From contig NZ_JACAOY010000005.1 of NCBI RefSeq assembly GCF_013385985.1, positions 83,084 through 147,083 on the forward strand: a stretch of 64,000 nucleotides of DNA. Direction: 5' to 3'. Source of the stretch: Pseudomonas sp. B6002. GTDB taxonomy: Bacteria; Pseudomonadota; Gammaproteobacteria; Pseudomonadales; Pseudomonadaceae. The notes beneath the pieces are model-generated. The model was not told the origin of the DNA, searched no databases, and was given only the letters and a program-made list of their open reading frames with translations. Shown one piece after another: positions 55,868 through 64,000 of this stretch (positions within the stretch are counted from its first letter, which is position 1; the number at the start of each line of letters is the position of its first letter). The position numbers and the translations under genes are program-made.

Positions 55868-57601
55868 ATGTTGTTTGCAATGGAAATGAGAAGCGTAATA
55901 AGAAGTCGAGCATGTCAGTCTGTATTGTTAGCTCTGATAGCGATTTCTATAACGTTGATTTTAGGAAAGCCTCCAAGCTTATTTGTGGTTGGTTCAGACA
56001 AAGATCAAAGCAAGATTGAAAGAGTGGTAAATGCTCCACTTCATTTAGATGACGATGTCATGATATCGCTTAGATCTGGTTATATGATTCGAGAGACTGG
56101 TATTCCCTCATTTAATAGAAGTGATAAGGCGCAGCCGTCGACATCATACATCGCACCCTATGTATATGCAGCGTTAAGCGGTTTTTTTAGCGGGAATGTA
56201 GCAACATTATTGTATGCTGTTCTTGGCTTGATGGCCGTTTTTTTTACATTTTTAATTATACTGAAAAACTCTTCAAGTTTGATTAATGCTGGGCTAATGG
56301 TATTTCTTTTGGCGCTCAGTAAAACCAATCTTGAGTTTGCATTAAATGGCTGGGATCATTTATTTCAAGCTTTGTTTTTGTGTTTTGCGGTTGTTGTTGC
56401 CTTAAAGAATCAGCAGACTGCTCTGTCCTTGTTAATACTTTCTGTTGTTTTATCTATGGGGGCTCTATACAGGCCTGATGGGTTGTTGATCGCTCTTGGT
56501 ATTATTTTGGCAGCAATGCCGGTTTGTGAGAATAACAAAATCAATGTCAATAAAGCGCTGCTATTGATAGTTCCTTTTGTTCTTGTTGTTGGGGTGGTCG
56601 TTTATCTAAACTATAAATACTTTGGCTACGTCACGCCAACAACTGCCAGACTAAAGCTTGGCGCAAGTCCCGGCCTGCTTTATTCGTTTAAATATTTTTT
56701 GGTGAATGGGTTTTTAAGTTTTTCTTCGATAACATTTATATTTGTGGTTTCAGCTTTTTTTGTATTGATGCGCAAGGTGATTTCCTTTGATTATAGAGTG
56801 TATGCGATAATATCATCTGTGGCTCTAACCTTGCTTATTACATTTTTCAATAGTGATGTTTTTCCAGGCGCTAGGCTTTATTGGGTGTCGGCAACGGTTT
56901 TGGCAACATTGTTTGCATTGTTAAGTCCGAGAGTGTTTCGTTTTGATTTAAAGGGGATAGTTGTTTTAAATGCAGATACTCCGAATCAGAAGCATATCAA
57001 ATATCTGCTTGGTTTGATTTTTACCTTGTTTTTCGTTTTGACGTTAGTGAAGGGTTCTGTAAACGCTATTTATGATAATGTTGAAAAAGGTACCATTACC
57101 TCTAAGAATTCTTATGATAGTTACACTGGTCAGCAATACTTGATCACGAAATGGATTAAGGCGAATCTATCTCCTTCGGACGGCGCAATTGGTTTTTACT
57201 GGCTTGGTCTTGCGTATCACCTTCCTGAATTTGAAGCTGCTGATTTTTTAGGTAAGGCTGATGAAGTAATCGCACAATCTCCAGTTAGATGGGGACCTCC
57301 GGGCCATAATAAGTGGAATGAAGAAGTCACTTTGAAAAAATGGAATCCACAAGTGATTATTCCACCAGGTAATACAGATCCAACGAGGGATGGAATGACT
57401 GAGTACGCACAAAAAGCTATGAGTGATCGCGTTCCGTATGCTTTTGCTCCGAGTTTGATAGTAAATAAATCTGTGAATGAAAATTATCTTTATTGTTATC
57501 TTGATAATGGAGATCTTCCATATAAAGATACTTGGGGTTTCTTGGTTAGAAAAGATATTTATCTTAAGCAGCGTGATAAATTAATTTGTAATGGTGTATA
57601 G
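55868..57601 (+). CDS. Large membrane protein, GT-C glycosyltransferase-like
   Basis: 577 residues with ~11 membrane helices, strongly A+T-rich. The first extracytoplasmic loop has LHLDDDVMISLRSGYMIRET (DDD at 61-63), then GIPSFN and a periplasmic TSYIAPYVYAALSGF, resembling the GT-C fold of ArnT/PMT-type and mycobacterial arabinosyltransferases, which use a lipid-linked sugar. A periplasmic C-terminal domain runs from ~415. AGGAG is 7 bases before the ATG. With gtrA upstream it probably transfers a sugar to O-antigen or another surface glycan. The exact acceptor is unknown. Confidence 0.6.
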   Translation: MLFAMEMRSVIRSRACQSVLLALIAISITLILGKPPSLFVVGSDKDQSKIERVVNAPLHLDDDVMISLRSGYMIRETGIPSFNRSDKAQPSTSYIAPYVYAALSGFFSGNVATLLYAVLGLMAVFFTFLIILKNSSSLINAGLMVFLLALSKTNLEFALNGWDHLFQALFLCFAVVVALKNQQTALSLLILSVVLSMGALYRPDGLLIALGIILAAMPVCENNKINVNKALLLIVPFVLVVGVVVYLNYKYFGYVTPTTARLKLGASPGLLYSFKYFLVNGFLSFSSITFIFVVSAFFVLMRKVISFDYRVYAIISSVALTLLITFFNSDVFPGARLYWVSATVLATLFALLSPRVFRFDLKGIVVLNADTPNQKHIKYLLGLIFTLFFVLTLVKGSVNAIYDNVEKGTITSKNSYDSYTGQQYLITKWIKANLSPSDGAIGFYWLGLAYHLPEFEAADFLGKADEVIAQSPVRWGPPGHNKWNEEVTLKKWNPQVIIPPGNTDPTRDGMTEYAQKAMSDRVPYAFAPSLIVNKSVNENYLYCYLDNGDLPYKDTWGFLVRKDIYLKQRDKLICNGV

Positions 57602-57681
57602 TTTGTTGGCTGCTGAAGAGGCCGGACATATTTCCAGAGCGAGTAGCAGCTAAGATTTAGCTTGTGCGAGCTTACGCGTTT

Positions 57682-57714
57682 CACACATGAACTGTTGCAG
57701 GTTCATGTGTGTTT
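57682..57714 (+). terminator. Hairpin downstream of the GT-C gene
   Basis: CACACATGAAC / GTTCATGTGTG with a short loop and a short T-run (TTTCGG), ~80 bases after the stop. A weak terminator candidate. Confidence 0.55.
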
Positions 57715-58234
57715 CGGTGTATAGCCTTTCAGACTTTCCTATCGATACATGATAGGCATTCCTTTCTGCTCCGATTTGTGGGCTTTAAAGGCAAACATGA
57801 CGTTCTCGTTCAGTTTCACTAAGCCAGGGCTATTGTTGAGCTTTGGGTTGTCGCGGCTGTTTTAACAGGGGCGGCACGACGGAATTCGTCGAAATCTTAT
57901 AGTGCTCATCATGAGGCTTGCATGCGCCTAGTTTGAGGCCTCTATGCCCAACAGGCCGCTTTCGAAGATTCGATGCCGTCCGCGCTTTAGTCACCCAGGC
58001 TTGCTTCGCAGCGGTAGGCGTCATACGGCGACGCTTTTTCGAAAATTTGCTTTGGGTCGAAATTATTTATCTTGGGTTGATACAAACCGATGACGGAGCA
58101 TGCTCTAAACTATAGATTCCTTGAATATCAGTTTCAACTCAGTGCGAGAGGGCGGGTGGTGAGATGCCAGCTAACGAAGTATTATCATAAATATGCAACG
58201 AGTCGAATAAACCTCACCTTCTAAGTAGCGGGTT
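57715..58234. other. Unassigned stretch before IS66 remnants
   Basis: About 520 bases. Frames on either strand at 57830-58115 (e.g. minus 57830-58024, with RKRPVGHRGLKLGACKPHDEHYK) look like fragments but no family is recognised. No RNA gene is seen. Confidence 0.4.
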
Positions 58235-58895
58235 TTATGTTTGTCGTGACATCTCTAATGAGCAGTTCCACAGTAGCAAGGCTTCGAATTCTTCTACTGC
58301 GCCTGCTTGCGGTAACCGTTCAAGTGTGCGGCGCAGCCACGCGTAGGGCTCTTTGCCGTTGACTTTGGCTGTCTCGACCAAACTTTAAAGTTGATCGCTG
58401 GCCGTCGCGCCTTTGGGCGTGTCGCTGAACAGCTAGTTCTTGCGCCGTCACCTGAGGGTGCGTTTTCTCCAGCCAGGCGTGTAATTGCGCCAGGACTGGC
58501 AGACTGTTTTGCTGTCGACCTTCATGGCGAAGTTCATCGCCGGCTTTTTTTAAATCTCGCTCGGCACCGTACAGTTTGTTGATCCAACTCAAGGCTATAT
58601 CGGAACGCCCGTTTTTTCTCCTGAATTGCACTTTTTGCGCCCAGACACACTTGCGTCGCACTTGGATCCAGCAGCCTAAACGTTCGAAACCAGCCTGCGC
58701 GCCCAAGGCGTATAGCCGGCGTAATCGTCGGTCATCAAATAGCCGCGATAACCTTCGAGTAGGCGCGACGGCACTTCTTGCGCTCGGCCGGTCGAGTAAT
58801 CAAAGAGAATCACTGGCTGATTCTGCGGTCCACACGGTTTGTACCTTGCGGATGTGTTTTATCACGCGGATCTGCATCGGCATGATTTCTAGCTG
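58235..58895 (-). pseudogene. IS66-family transposase TnpC, degenerate
   Basis: Read on the minus strand in several frames: QPVILFDYSTGRAQEVPSRL and LEGYRGYLMTDDYAGYTPWA (DDE-type catalytic region), GCWIQVRRKCVWAQKVQFRRKNGRSDIALSWI, INKLYGAERDLKKAGDELRH, and the C-terminal ETAKVNGKEPYAWLRRTLER with LLLWNCSLEM and stop at 58235. Frameshifts and an in-frame stop separate the parts, and the N-terminal half of TnpC is absent. The element is dead. Confidence 0.82.
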
Positions 58896-59101
58896 CTCGC
58901 TGGTTTCTTAAAGCCGTTGCGTTCCCAATACAAAATCTTCACCCGATCGCGGGGTTTGTTGAGAAAGATGAAAGGCACCGGATTGAGTACCGACACTTTG
59001 ATATCAAACTGCACCAGCGCGGCTAGGCCGTCGATGCATTTTGGATGGTCTACTGGTTTAGGGTAGAGGTACACTTTTTCAACTTTGGTATCGGGACGCA
59101 T
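58889..59101 (-). pseudogene. IS66-family TnpB (Orf2), truncated
   Basis: MRPDTKVEKVYLYPKPVDHPKCIDGLAALVQFDIKVSVL and FLNKPRDRVKILYWERNGF match the IS66 TnpB helper protein. It stops early after ERNGF, near the TnpC remnant, and lacks the C-terminal ~45 residues. Upstream tnpA is not present. Confidence 0.85.
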
Positions 59102-59129
59102 GATGGCCGCTGGCTTTTGAAATAGATCG

Positions 59130-59534
59130 GTGGCACAGCATCAGGCATCAAATCGCGGTGTTGAATGTGGGGTTCGTGGAGCGGTTATCAAGGTCACGTT
59201 CAATCCGCCTTTTGCTTCAAATGCCTCGCCCTCTGATGCGAAGCTTCACGCAGCGGCTCAACGAGCAATTCATCATTACTTGCCCGAATCTGACGATGGC
59301 ACGCCAGTAGATCAGCCATTCAGAAACCTATTCTCCGTAAGCCCCAACACCGACACCCTCCTAGCCAACGCCTTCGAGAACCTCGCCTCCGCCAACCAAA
59401 TGGCCGCCACCCTGGCGTTCGACCTAGAAGAACCCCAACGCGCCATCGTCTTGGGCATCCAGCAACTCATCGACTTGGGCTCTCTGCTCGTCGACCGCGC
59501 CCAAGAGCAAGTCGCGCCAGCCGCCACGGCCTGA
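59130..59534 (+). CDS. DUF6124 family protein with unusual start
   Basis: The family (often MIKVTPNPP... at the N-terminus) is recognised from VIKVTFNPPFASNASPSDAKLHAAAQRAIHHYLP and LFSVSPNTDTLLANAFENLASANQM... through AIVLGIQQLIDLGSLLVDRA. Where an ATG is expected the codon is GTT (VIKV), at about 59184; the only upstream start is a GTG at 59130 that would add 18 residues with no family match. It may have lost its start codon beside the IS66 remnants. Probable size is 116-134 residues; function unknown. Confidence 0.65.
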   Translation: MAQHQASNRGVECGVRGAVIKVTFNPPFASNASPSDAKLHAAAQRAIHHYLPESDDGTPVDQPFRNLFSVSPNTDTLLANAFENLASANQMAATLAFDLEEPQRAIVLGIQQLIDLGSLLVDRAQEQVAPAATA

Positions 59535-59680
59535 CACCCAACCCCGTCGCCTTAGATCCAGGCGGCAACCTGAACCCTCCCTGTCCCCCCGCAAAGTTTC
59601 ATCATCCCCCACGCCTTCGAGGTCTACGATCCTCTTCAAGAGAGGACCTCCGCGCCTCCTGTCCATAGGGAACTGAAAAC

Positions 59681-59905
59681 ATGATCTCGAACCTCGTCAA
59701 AGTCGTGATGGTCGCTGGTGCGTTGCTATTGAGTGCTTGTTCGTCGGGGTCGTCGGGCGGTAGCAGTGACCCTTGTTTTTCGGGGGGATGCCAGGCGTTT
59801 GGTGACCACAGCCCTAGCAAAGCCGCCAAGATGAGTTTTGGTGGCGGGAGTGGGTTGGGGAGCAGTTTTGGGGAGTATGGGTCGGGGTTGATGCATGACG
59901 ATTGA
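59681..59905 (+). CDS. Small lipoprotein
   Basis: 74 residues. MISNLVKVVMVAGALLLSAC is a lipoprotein signal with lipobox LLSAC (Cys ~20); the mature part is Ser/Gly-rich with SGSSGGSSDPCFSGG and GFGGGSGLGSSFGEYGSG-like repeats. GGGAA lies ~9 bases before the ATG. Outer- or inner-membrane location is undetermined; the residue after Cys is Ser, which favours outer-membrane sorting. No family recognised. Confidence 0.65.
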   Translation: MISNLVKVVMVAGALLLSACSSGSSGGSSDPCFSGGCQAFGDHSPSKAAKMSFGGGSGLGSSFGEYGSGLMHDD

Positions 59906-59910
59906 TAAGG

Positions 59911-59957
59911 CATAGGGCTGCTTCGCAGCCCAGCGCAGGGCAAGCCCGCTCACTACA
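59911..59957. repeat. Single REP-like unit of the GGGCTTGCCC(TGCGC)TGGGCTGC type
   Basis: AGGGCTGCTTCGCAGCCCAG and GGGCAAGCCCGCTCACTACA make one arm of the long palindrome family seen at 16292-16422, without a paired second arm here. Confidence 0.75.
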
Positions 59958-59967
59958 GGGGGGCAAT

Positions 59968-60606
59968 TTAGGCTTGGACGTGAGTTGAGCCCAGGATCAG
60001 GCGTAGGCCCAGTGCGCCCATGACTAGGCCGGCGGTGCGGTCAAACCAGTGTTTTGAGCGCAGGTACGCTGCGCGGGGCCGTTCCGACGAGAACGCTAGC
60101 GCGACGATGGTGTACCAACCGGCCTCAATCGCAAAGATTGCCGGCAGCAGCACAGCAAAGGTCCAGACCGGGGCGTGCGCCGGCAAGAACGCCGCGAAGA
60201 TACTGCCGTACACAATCGCCGCTTTCGGATTGCTCAGTTGCGTCACCGCCGCCAGCGTGAAGGATTTGCGCGCGCTTTGCGGCCTGCCATCGGCGGTGGT
60301 GGGGACGACGATCGGGCTTTTTGCGGAGCGCCACAGCTGTACGGCCAGCCAGACCAGGTAGGCCCCGCCGAGTATTTTCAGGATCACGTACAGCCATTCC
60401 ACTTTGGCCAGCAGCGTTTGCAGGCCGAACAGGCCGAGCCCGCCGTACACCACGCCGCCGACGCCCATGCCCATGGCCGCCGCGAGTGCGTCGCGCCGGG
60501 AGAGGGCGATGGCGGTGCGGGTGACGAAGACGAAGCTGGGGCCGGGGCTGGCGGCGCCGATGGCAATGGCGCCGAGGATGCTTAATAAGGGGAGCGTGAT
60601 GTCCAT
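59968..60606 (-). CDS. LysE/RhtB-family amino-acid exporter
   Basis: 212 residues with six membrane helices. SILGAIAIGAASPGPSFVFV carries the LysE-family PGP motif, and GGVVYGGLGLFGLQTLL and QLSNPKAAIVYGSIFAAFL (NPK motif) match the family. It probably exports an amino acid or homoserine/lactone-like compound; the substrate is unknown. ATG at 60606 with AAGGG upstream. Confidence 0.88.
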   Translation of the reverse strand: MDITLPLLSILGAIAIGAASPGPSFVFVTRTAIALSRRDALAAAMGMGVGGVVYGGLGLFGLQTLLAKVEWLYVILKILGGAYLVWLAVQLWRSAKSPIVVPTTADGRPQSARKSFTLAAVTQLSNPKAAIVYGSIFAAFLPAHAPVWTFAVLLPAIFAIEAGWYTIVALAFSSERPRAAYLRSKHWFDRTAGLVMGALGLRLILGSTHVQA

Positions 60607-60673
60607 GGGGCCCTTCGTTTTATGTTGGGTTGTTTGAATCAACATAACAATTCAGGGCCCGCGTTTATTCCGT

Positions 60674-61861
60674 TCAGTGCCCGCCTTTCATGCGCCTTGC
60701 GATCAGGTAGAGGCCGAGCCCGATCAGCGCAGTCACCGCACCAATGTAACCCGTACTCGTCCACCCATACCCCGCCGTAATCGCCATCCCGCCCAACCAT
60801 GGCCCCAGCGCGTTCGCCAGGTTGAACGCCGCATGGTTCGACGCCGCCGCCAAGCTTGGCGCTTCATGGGCGATGTCCATCAAGCGGATTTGCAACGGCG
60901 CCGCCATGGCGATCATGGTGCCGACCAGGCCGATGCCCAGCAGTACGCTCCACAGCGAGCTGGCGGCGAAGGTGAAGAAGATCAGCACGGCCATCGACCA
61001 CACCATGATCCAGCCCACCGCGCGAAATTGCAGGCGGTCAAACAGCTTGCCGCCCGCGATGTTGCCGATGATGCCGCCCACGCCAAACGCGGCGAGGCCG
61101 AAGGGGATCCACTGTGGCGAGACTTTGGTCACTTCGAGCATGGTGGGGGCGAGGTAGCTGAACACGCAGAACATCCCGGCAAAGCCAATCGCGCCGATGG
61201 ACAGCGCCATCCACACTTGGGGCTTGGTGAAGGCGCGCAGTTCTTTGCGCGGGTCGCTGCGTTGTTCGTCGTGACGGTGAGGGACGAATTGCCAGACCAG
61301 CGCAATGGTGCACAGGGCTATCACGCTGACCAACGCAAACGCCGAGCGCCAGCCCAGGTGCTGGCCGAGGAAGGTGGCGATGGGGTTGCCGAGCAGCATG
61401 GCCAGGGTCAGGCCCATCATCACGCGGGCTACGGCGCCGGCGCGTTTGTCGTTGGGCACCATGCTCGAGGCCACCACCGCAGCAATCCCGAAATAGGCGC
61501 CGTGGGGCAGGCCGCTGATGAAGCGGAAGGCCACCAGTGAGCCAAAGGTCGGGGTAAATGCCGTGGCCAGGTTGCCCAGGGCATACAGCCCCATCAGCAA
61601 CAGCAGCATATGTTTGCGCAGCAGCTTGGCGCCGAGGATGGCCAGCAGCGGCGCGCCGACCATCACGCCCAGGGCGTAGGCGCTGATGGCGTGGCCGACT
61701 TGCGGTTCGCTCAAGCCCAGGTTCTGCGCGATATCGGGCATCAAGCCCATGATGGCGAACTCGCCGGTGCCGATCGCAAAGGCGCCCACGGCCATGGCCG
61801 CTTCCATTTTGGCGGCGCTGCGCGCGGGTAGCACGTGCCCGGGTGTTTGCTGGATAGTCAT
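60674..61861 (-). CDS. MFS transporter, DHA1 (AraJ/arabinose-polymer efflux-like) type
   Basis: 395 residues, 12 membrane helices. FAIGTGEFAIMGLMPDIAQN, GAPLLAILGAKLLRKHMLL and FRFISGLPHGAYFGIAAVVA match DHA1 carriers such as AraJ/YdhP. It likely exports small molecules. ATG at 61861 is chosen over 61888. It reads the same way as the LysE gene with a 67-base gap. Confidence 0.83.
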   Translation of the reverse strand: MTIQQTPGHVLPARSAAKMEAAMAVGAFAIGTGEFAIMGLMPDIAQNLGLSEPQVGHAISAYALGVMVGAPLLAILGAKLLRKHMLLLLMGLYALGNLATAFTPTFGSLVAFRFISGLPHGAYFGIAAVVASSMVPNDKRAGAVARVMMGLTLAMLLGNPIATFLGQHLGWRSAFALVSVIALCTIALVWQFVPHRHDEQRSDPRKELRAFTKPQVWMALSIGAIGFAGMFCVFSYLAPTMLEVTKVSPQWIPFGLAAFGVGGIIGNIAGGKLFDRLQFRAVGWIMVWSMAVLIFFTFAASSLWSVLLGIGLVGTMIAMAAPLQIRLMDIAHEAPSLAAASNHAAFNLANALGPWLGGMAITAGYGWTSTGYIGAVTALIGLGLYLIARRMKGGH

Positions 61862-62343
61862 GGGTAACTCTATTTGGATGGAGCGCACGAAGGAGAGCCG
61901 CCGATGCTACGCAACAGGCGGCGAAGCTGTCTAGAACAGCCTTTTGCGTGAGAGTTCCAGGCCTGTGACCCCAGGTCGCGCCTGTCGGGCTTGACACTGG
62001 CGCGTTAAAACCCGCGATTTAGAGCTGTCAATTGGCCAAACGGCGCATAAAGGCCATCTGCCGTGATATTCTGCGCGCCGTCTTGGTCTAGTCTTTCCTG
62101 GGTGCGTACATCCGTATACGTCCCAGCGATTGGCTGTCGCCCAGGTAGCTGAAGCCAATAATGATAAGAAGTCAGCGCAGAAGGGACATAAAAGTGAGGT
62201 CGACACGTCGGCCTTGTGTGCCCACCCTGCGGTCTCCTCGTGAATGTGCAAACCCCGCGGTGCGTTGCCTGGCGCACCGTGATGGAGGGCTGCCCATGAT
62301 CAGGGGCGGTGGGGCGGATGGCGTTTTATCATAGGTGCTACAG
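61862..62343. other. Divergent promoter region between MFS gene and mqo
   Basis: 480 bases with no gene I can support. Minus-strand frames (61931-62399) lack family features. AT-rich stretches around 62155-62200 may hold the mqo promoter, but no clear boxes were identified. Confidence 0.5.
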
Positions 62344-63990
62344 ATGTTTAAAAAACTGAACACTGCCCTGCTGGGGCTGGCTTTGTCGGTGGGGATCACG
62401 TCCGTTCACGCGGAAGAGGCAAAGAAAGTCGATGTGCTGCTGATCGGCGGCGGCATCATGAGTGCAACCCTGGGTGTATGGCTCAACGAGCTGCAGCCGG
62501 ACTGGTCGATGGAAATGGTCGAGCGCCTCGACGGCGTGGCCGAAGAAAGCTCCAACGGCTGGAACAACGCCGGTACCGGTCACTCGGCCCTGGCTGAACT
62601 GAACTACACCCCGGAAGACAAGAACGGCAACGTTGAGATCCCCAAAGCGGTCGAGATCAACGAAGCGTTCCAGATCTCCCGTCAGTTCTGGTCCTGGCAG
62701 GTCCAGCAGGGCGTGCTGAAGAACCCGCGTTCGTTCATCAACTCCACTCCGCACATGAGCTTTGTGTGGGGCGATGACAACATCAAGTTCCTGAAAAAGC
62801 GCTACGAAGCCCTGCAAGCGAGCCCGCTGTTCGCTGGCATGCAGTACTCCGAAGACCCGGCTGTGATCAAGAAGTGGGTTCCGCTGATGATGGAAGGGCG
62901 TGACCCGAACCAGAAAATCGCGGCCACCTGGACCCCGATCGGCACCGACGTGAACTTCGGCGAGATCACCCGCCAGTTCGTCGCTCACCTGCAAACCACG
63001 CCTAAGTTTGACCTGAAACTGTCGAGCGAAGTGCAGGACATCACCAAGAACGCCGACGGTTCGTGGCGTGTGAGCTACAAAAACCTGAAAGACGGCACCA
63101 AGACCGAAACCGACGCCAAGTTCGTGTTCATCGGCGCGGGCGGCGGTGCACTGCACCTGCTGCAAAAATCCGGCATCCCTGAAGCCCGCGAATACGCTGG
63201 CTTCCCGGTAGGCGGCTCGTTCCTGGTCACCGATAATCCGGCCATCGCCGAGCAACACCTGGCCAAGGCCTACGGTAAAGCGTCGGTTGGCGCGCCACCG
63301 ATGTCGGTTCCCCACCTGGACACCCGCGTGCTGGATGGCAAGCGCGTGATTCTGTTTGGCCCATTCGCGACCTTCTCGACCAAGTTCCTGAAAGAAGGCT
63401 CGTACCTGGACCTGCTGACCAGCACCACCACCCACAACATCTGGCCAATGACCAAAGTCGGTATTCGTGAATACCCACTGGTCGAGTACCTGGCTGGTCA
63501 ACTGATGCTGTCGGATGACGACCGCTACAACGCCCTGAAAGAGTACTTCCCGAACGCCAAGAAAGAAGACTGGCGCCTGTGGCAAGCCGGTCAGCGCGTG
63601 CAGATCATCAAGCGTGACGAAGAGCAGGGCGGCGTCCTGAAACTCGGCACCGAAGTGGTAAGCTCCGCCGACAACACCATCGCCGGCCTGTTGGGTGCAT
63701 CGCCAGGCGCGTCCACCGCGGCTCCGATCATGCTGACCGTGCTGCAAAAGGTCTTCAAGGACAAGGTCGCGACCCCTGAGTGGCAGGCCAAGCTGCACCA
63801 GATCGTACCGAGCTACGGCACCAAGCTGAACGACAGCCCTGAAGCGGTTGCCAAGGAATGGGCCTACACGGCTGGCGTCCTGCAACTGACTCCACCGCCT
63901 GCGATCCCGCAACTGGCTGCACCCAAGGCCACCGAGGCTGCCAAGCCTGCGGCAGAGCCAAGCAAGCCGGCGTCTGACCTGGCGCTGTAA
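62344..63990 (+). CDS. mqo: Malate:quinone oxidoreductase
   Basis: 548 residues; oxidises malate to oxaloacetate and reduces quinone at the inner membrane. After a signal-like N-terminus ([20 protein letters not shown]...VHA) the FAD motif [14 protein letters not shown] appears, then [34 protein letters not shown] and [11 protein letters not shown]. It ends in [16 protein letters not shown] and an Ala/Pro/Lys-rich tail (from ~520). The ATG at 62344 is chosen over the TTG-type start at 62335; AGGTG lies upstream. Confidence 0.93.
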   Translation: MFKKLNTALLGLALSVGITSVHAEEAKKVDVLLIGGGIMSATLGVWLNELQPDWSMEMVERLDGVAEESSNGWNNAGTGHSALAELNYTPEDKNGNVEIPKAVEINEAFQISRQFWSWQVQQGVLKNPRSFINSTPHMSFVWGDDNIKFLKKRYEALQASPLFAGMQYSEDPAVIKKWVPLMMEGRDPNQKIAATWTPIGTDVNFGEITRQFVAHLQTTPKFDLKLSSEVQDITKNADGSWRVSYKNLKDGTKTETDAKFVFIGAGGGALHLLQKSGIPEAREYAGFPVGGSFLVTDNPAIAEQHLAKAYGKASVGAPPMSVPHLDTRVLDGKRVILFGPFATFSTKFLKEGSYLDLLTSTTTHNIWPMTKVGIREYPLVEYLAGQLMLSDDDRYNALKEYFPNAKKEDWRLWQAGQRVQIIKRDEEQGGVLKLGTEVVSSADNTIAGLLGASPGASTAAPIMLTVLQKVFKDKVATPEWQAKLHQIVPSYGTKLNDSPEAVAKEWAYTAGVLQLTPPPAIPQLAAPKATEAAKPAAEPSKPASDLAL

Positions 63991-64000
63991 GCCAAGCCCG

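Larger units (their letters stand above)
51137..59110. mobile_element. Decayed integrated element at dusA with intact cargo
   Basis: The region upstream of dusA holds an integrase fragment, tail genes and a DNA adenine methylase, all broken, then intact A+T-rich genes for a sugar formyltransferase and a GtrA/GT-C pair, and degenerate IS66 genes. Base composition is lower in G+C than the surrounding chromosome. The far boundary is set at the end of the tnpB remnant; no attachment-site duplicate was recognised, so the limits are approximate. Confidence 0.75.

Noticed and set aside
57830-58024. Short minus frame RKRPVGHRGLKLGACKPH... as a transposase relic
   Set aside because: Looks protein-like but matches no transposase family that I can name; left as unassigned.
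58100-58240. Terminal inverted repeats of the IS66 element
   Set aside because: Looked for IS66-type ends beyond tnpC and tnpB; nothing convincing was seen.

Overview
The window is chromosomal DNA of a Pseudomonas, most likely of the P. fluorescens group. I infer this from protein families and start contexts, from the many REP/REPIN palindromes between genes, and from a gene order that, as far as I recall, follows the P. aeruginosa block slt-uup-usp-fadBA-topA-sulA-lexA-psrA-nagZ-mfd-gap-sthA-lolCDE, then copRS-cupredoxin-queF, mlaA, an RssB-like regulator, tal and dusA. No search was run, so species-level placement is an inference.

Layout. 1-2.8 kb: the end of pdxB, a small PA1571-family gene and an MsbA-like ABC exporter. 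2.8-8.1 kb: lytic transglycosylase slt, ABC-F ATPase uup, a universal stress protein and a small membrane-anchored protein. 8.7-15.1 kb: the fatty-acid oxidation operon fadBA, a DUF1653 gene and topA. 15.3-19.7 kb: two small conserved genes, the SOS unit lexA-sulA behind two LexA boxes, psrA behind two overlapping PsrA-type operators, and nagZ. 19.8-26.5 kb: a minus-strand operon mfd-csiV-SNF2 helicase. 26.9-33.6 kb: a long-form gap, a citrate-type MFS carrier, a chalcone-isomerase-like protein, sthA, a GDPD and a PilZ protein. 33.7-37.0 kb: the lipoprotein-release operon lolC-lolD-lolE. 37.0-46.1 kb: copRS with a divergent cupredoxin, queF, DUF4404, a HAD protein lacking its nucleophile, mlaA, a second PilZ protein, a response-regulator/PP2C phosphatase with a STAS partner, and tal. 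46.4-50.1 kb: an MFS carrier, an M20 peptidase and a divergent LysR regulator, lying between tal and dusA.

51.1-59.1 kb is the accessory part. It is a decayed element next to the 5' end of dusA, a known integration hotspot. It holds an integrase N-terminal fragment, a frameshifted tail-assembly gene, a broken tail-sheath gene and a broken DNA adenine methylase. Intact, A+T-rich cargo sits among these remnants: a small repeat protein with a sugar N-formyltransferase/ankyrin protein (QdtF-like), then a GtrA flippase and a large GT-C-type membrane protein. Degenerate IS66 genes close the region. The intact cargo looks like a surface-polysaccharide (O-antigen) modification module, but no gtrB and no nucleotide-sugar synthesis genes are present here.

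59.1-64 kb returns to ordinary chromosome: a DUF6124 gene with an odd start, a small lipoprotein, a LysE exporter, a DHA1-type MFS carrier, and malate:quinone oxidoreductase with an N-terminal signal-like segment.
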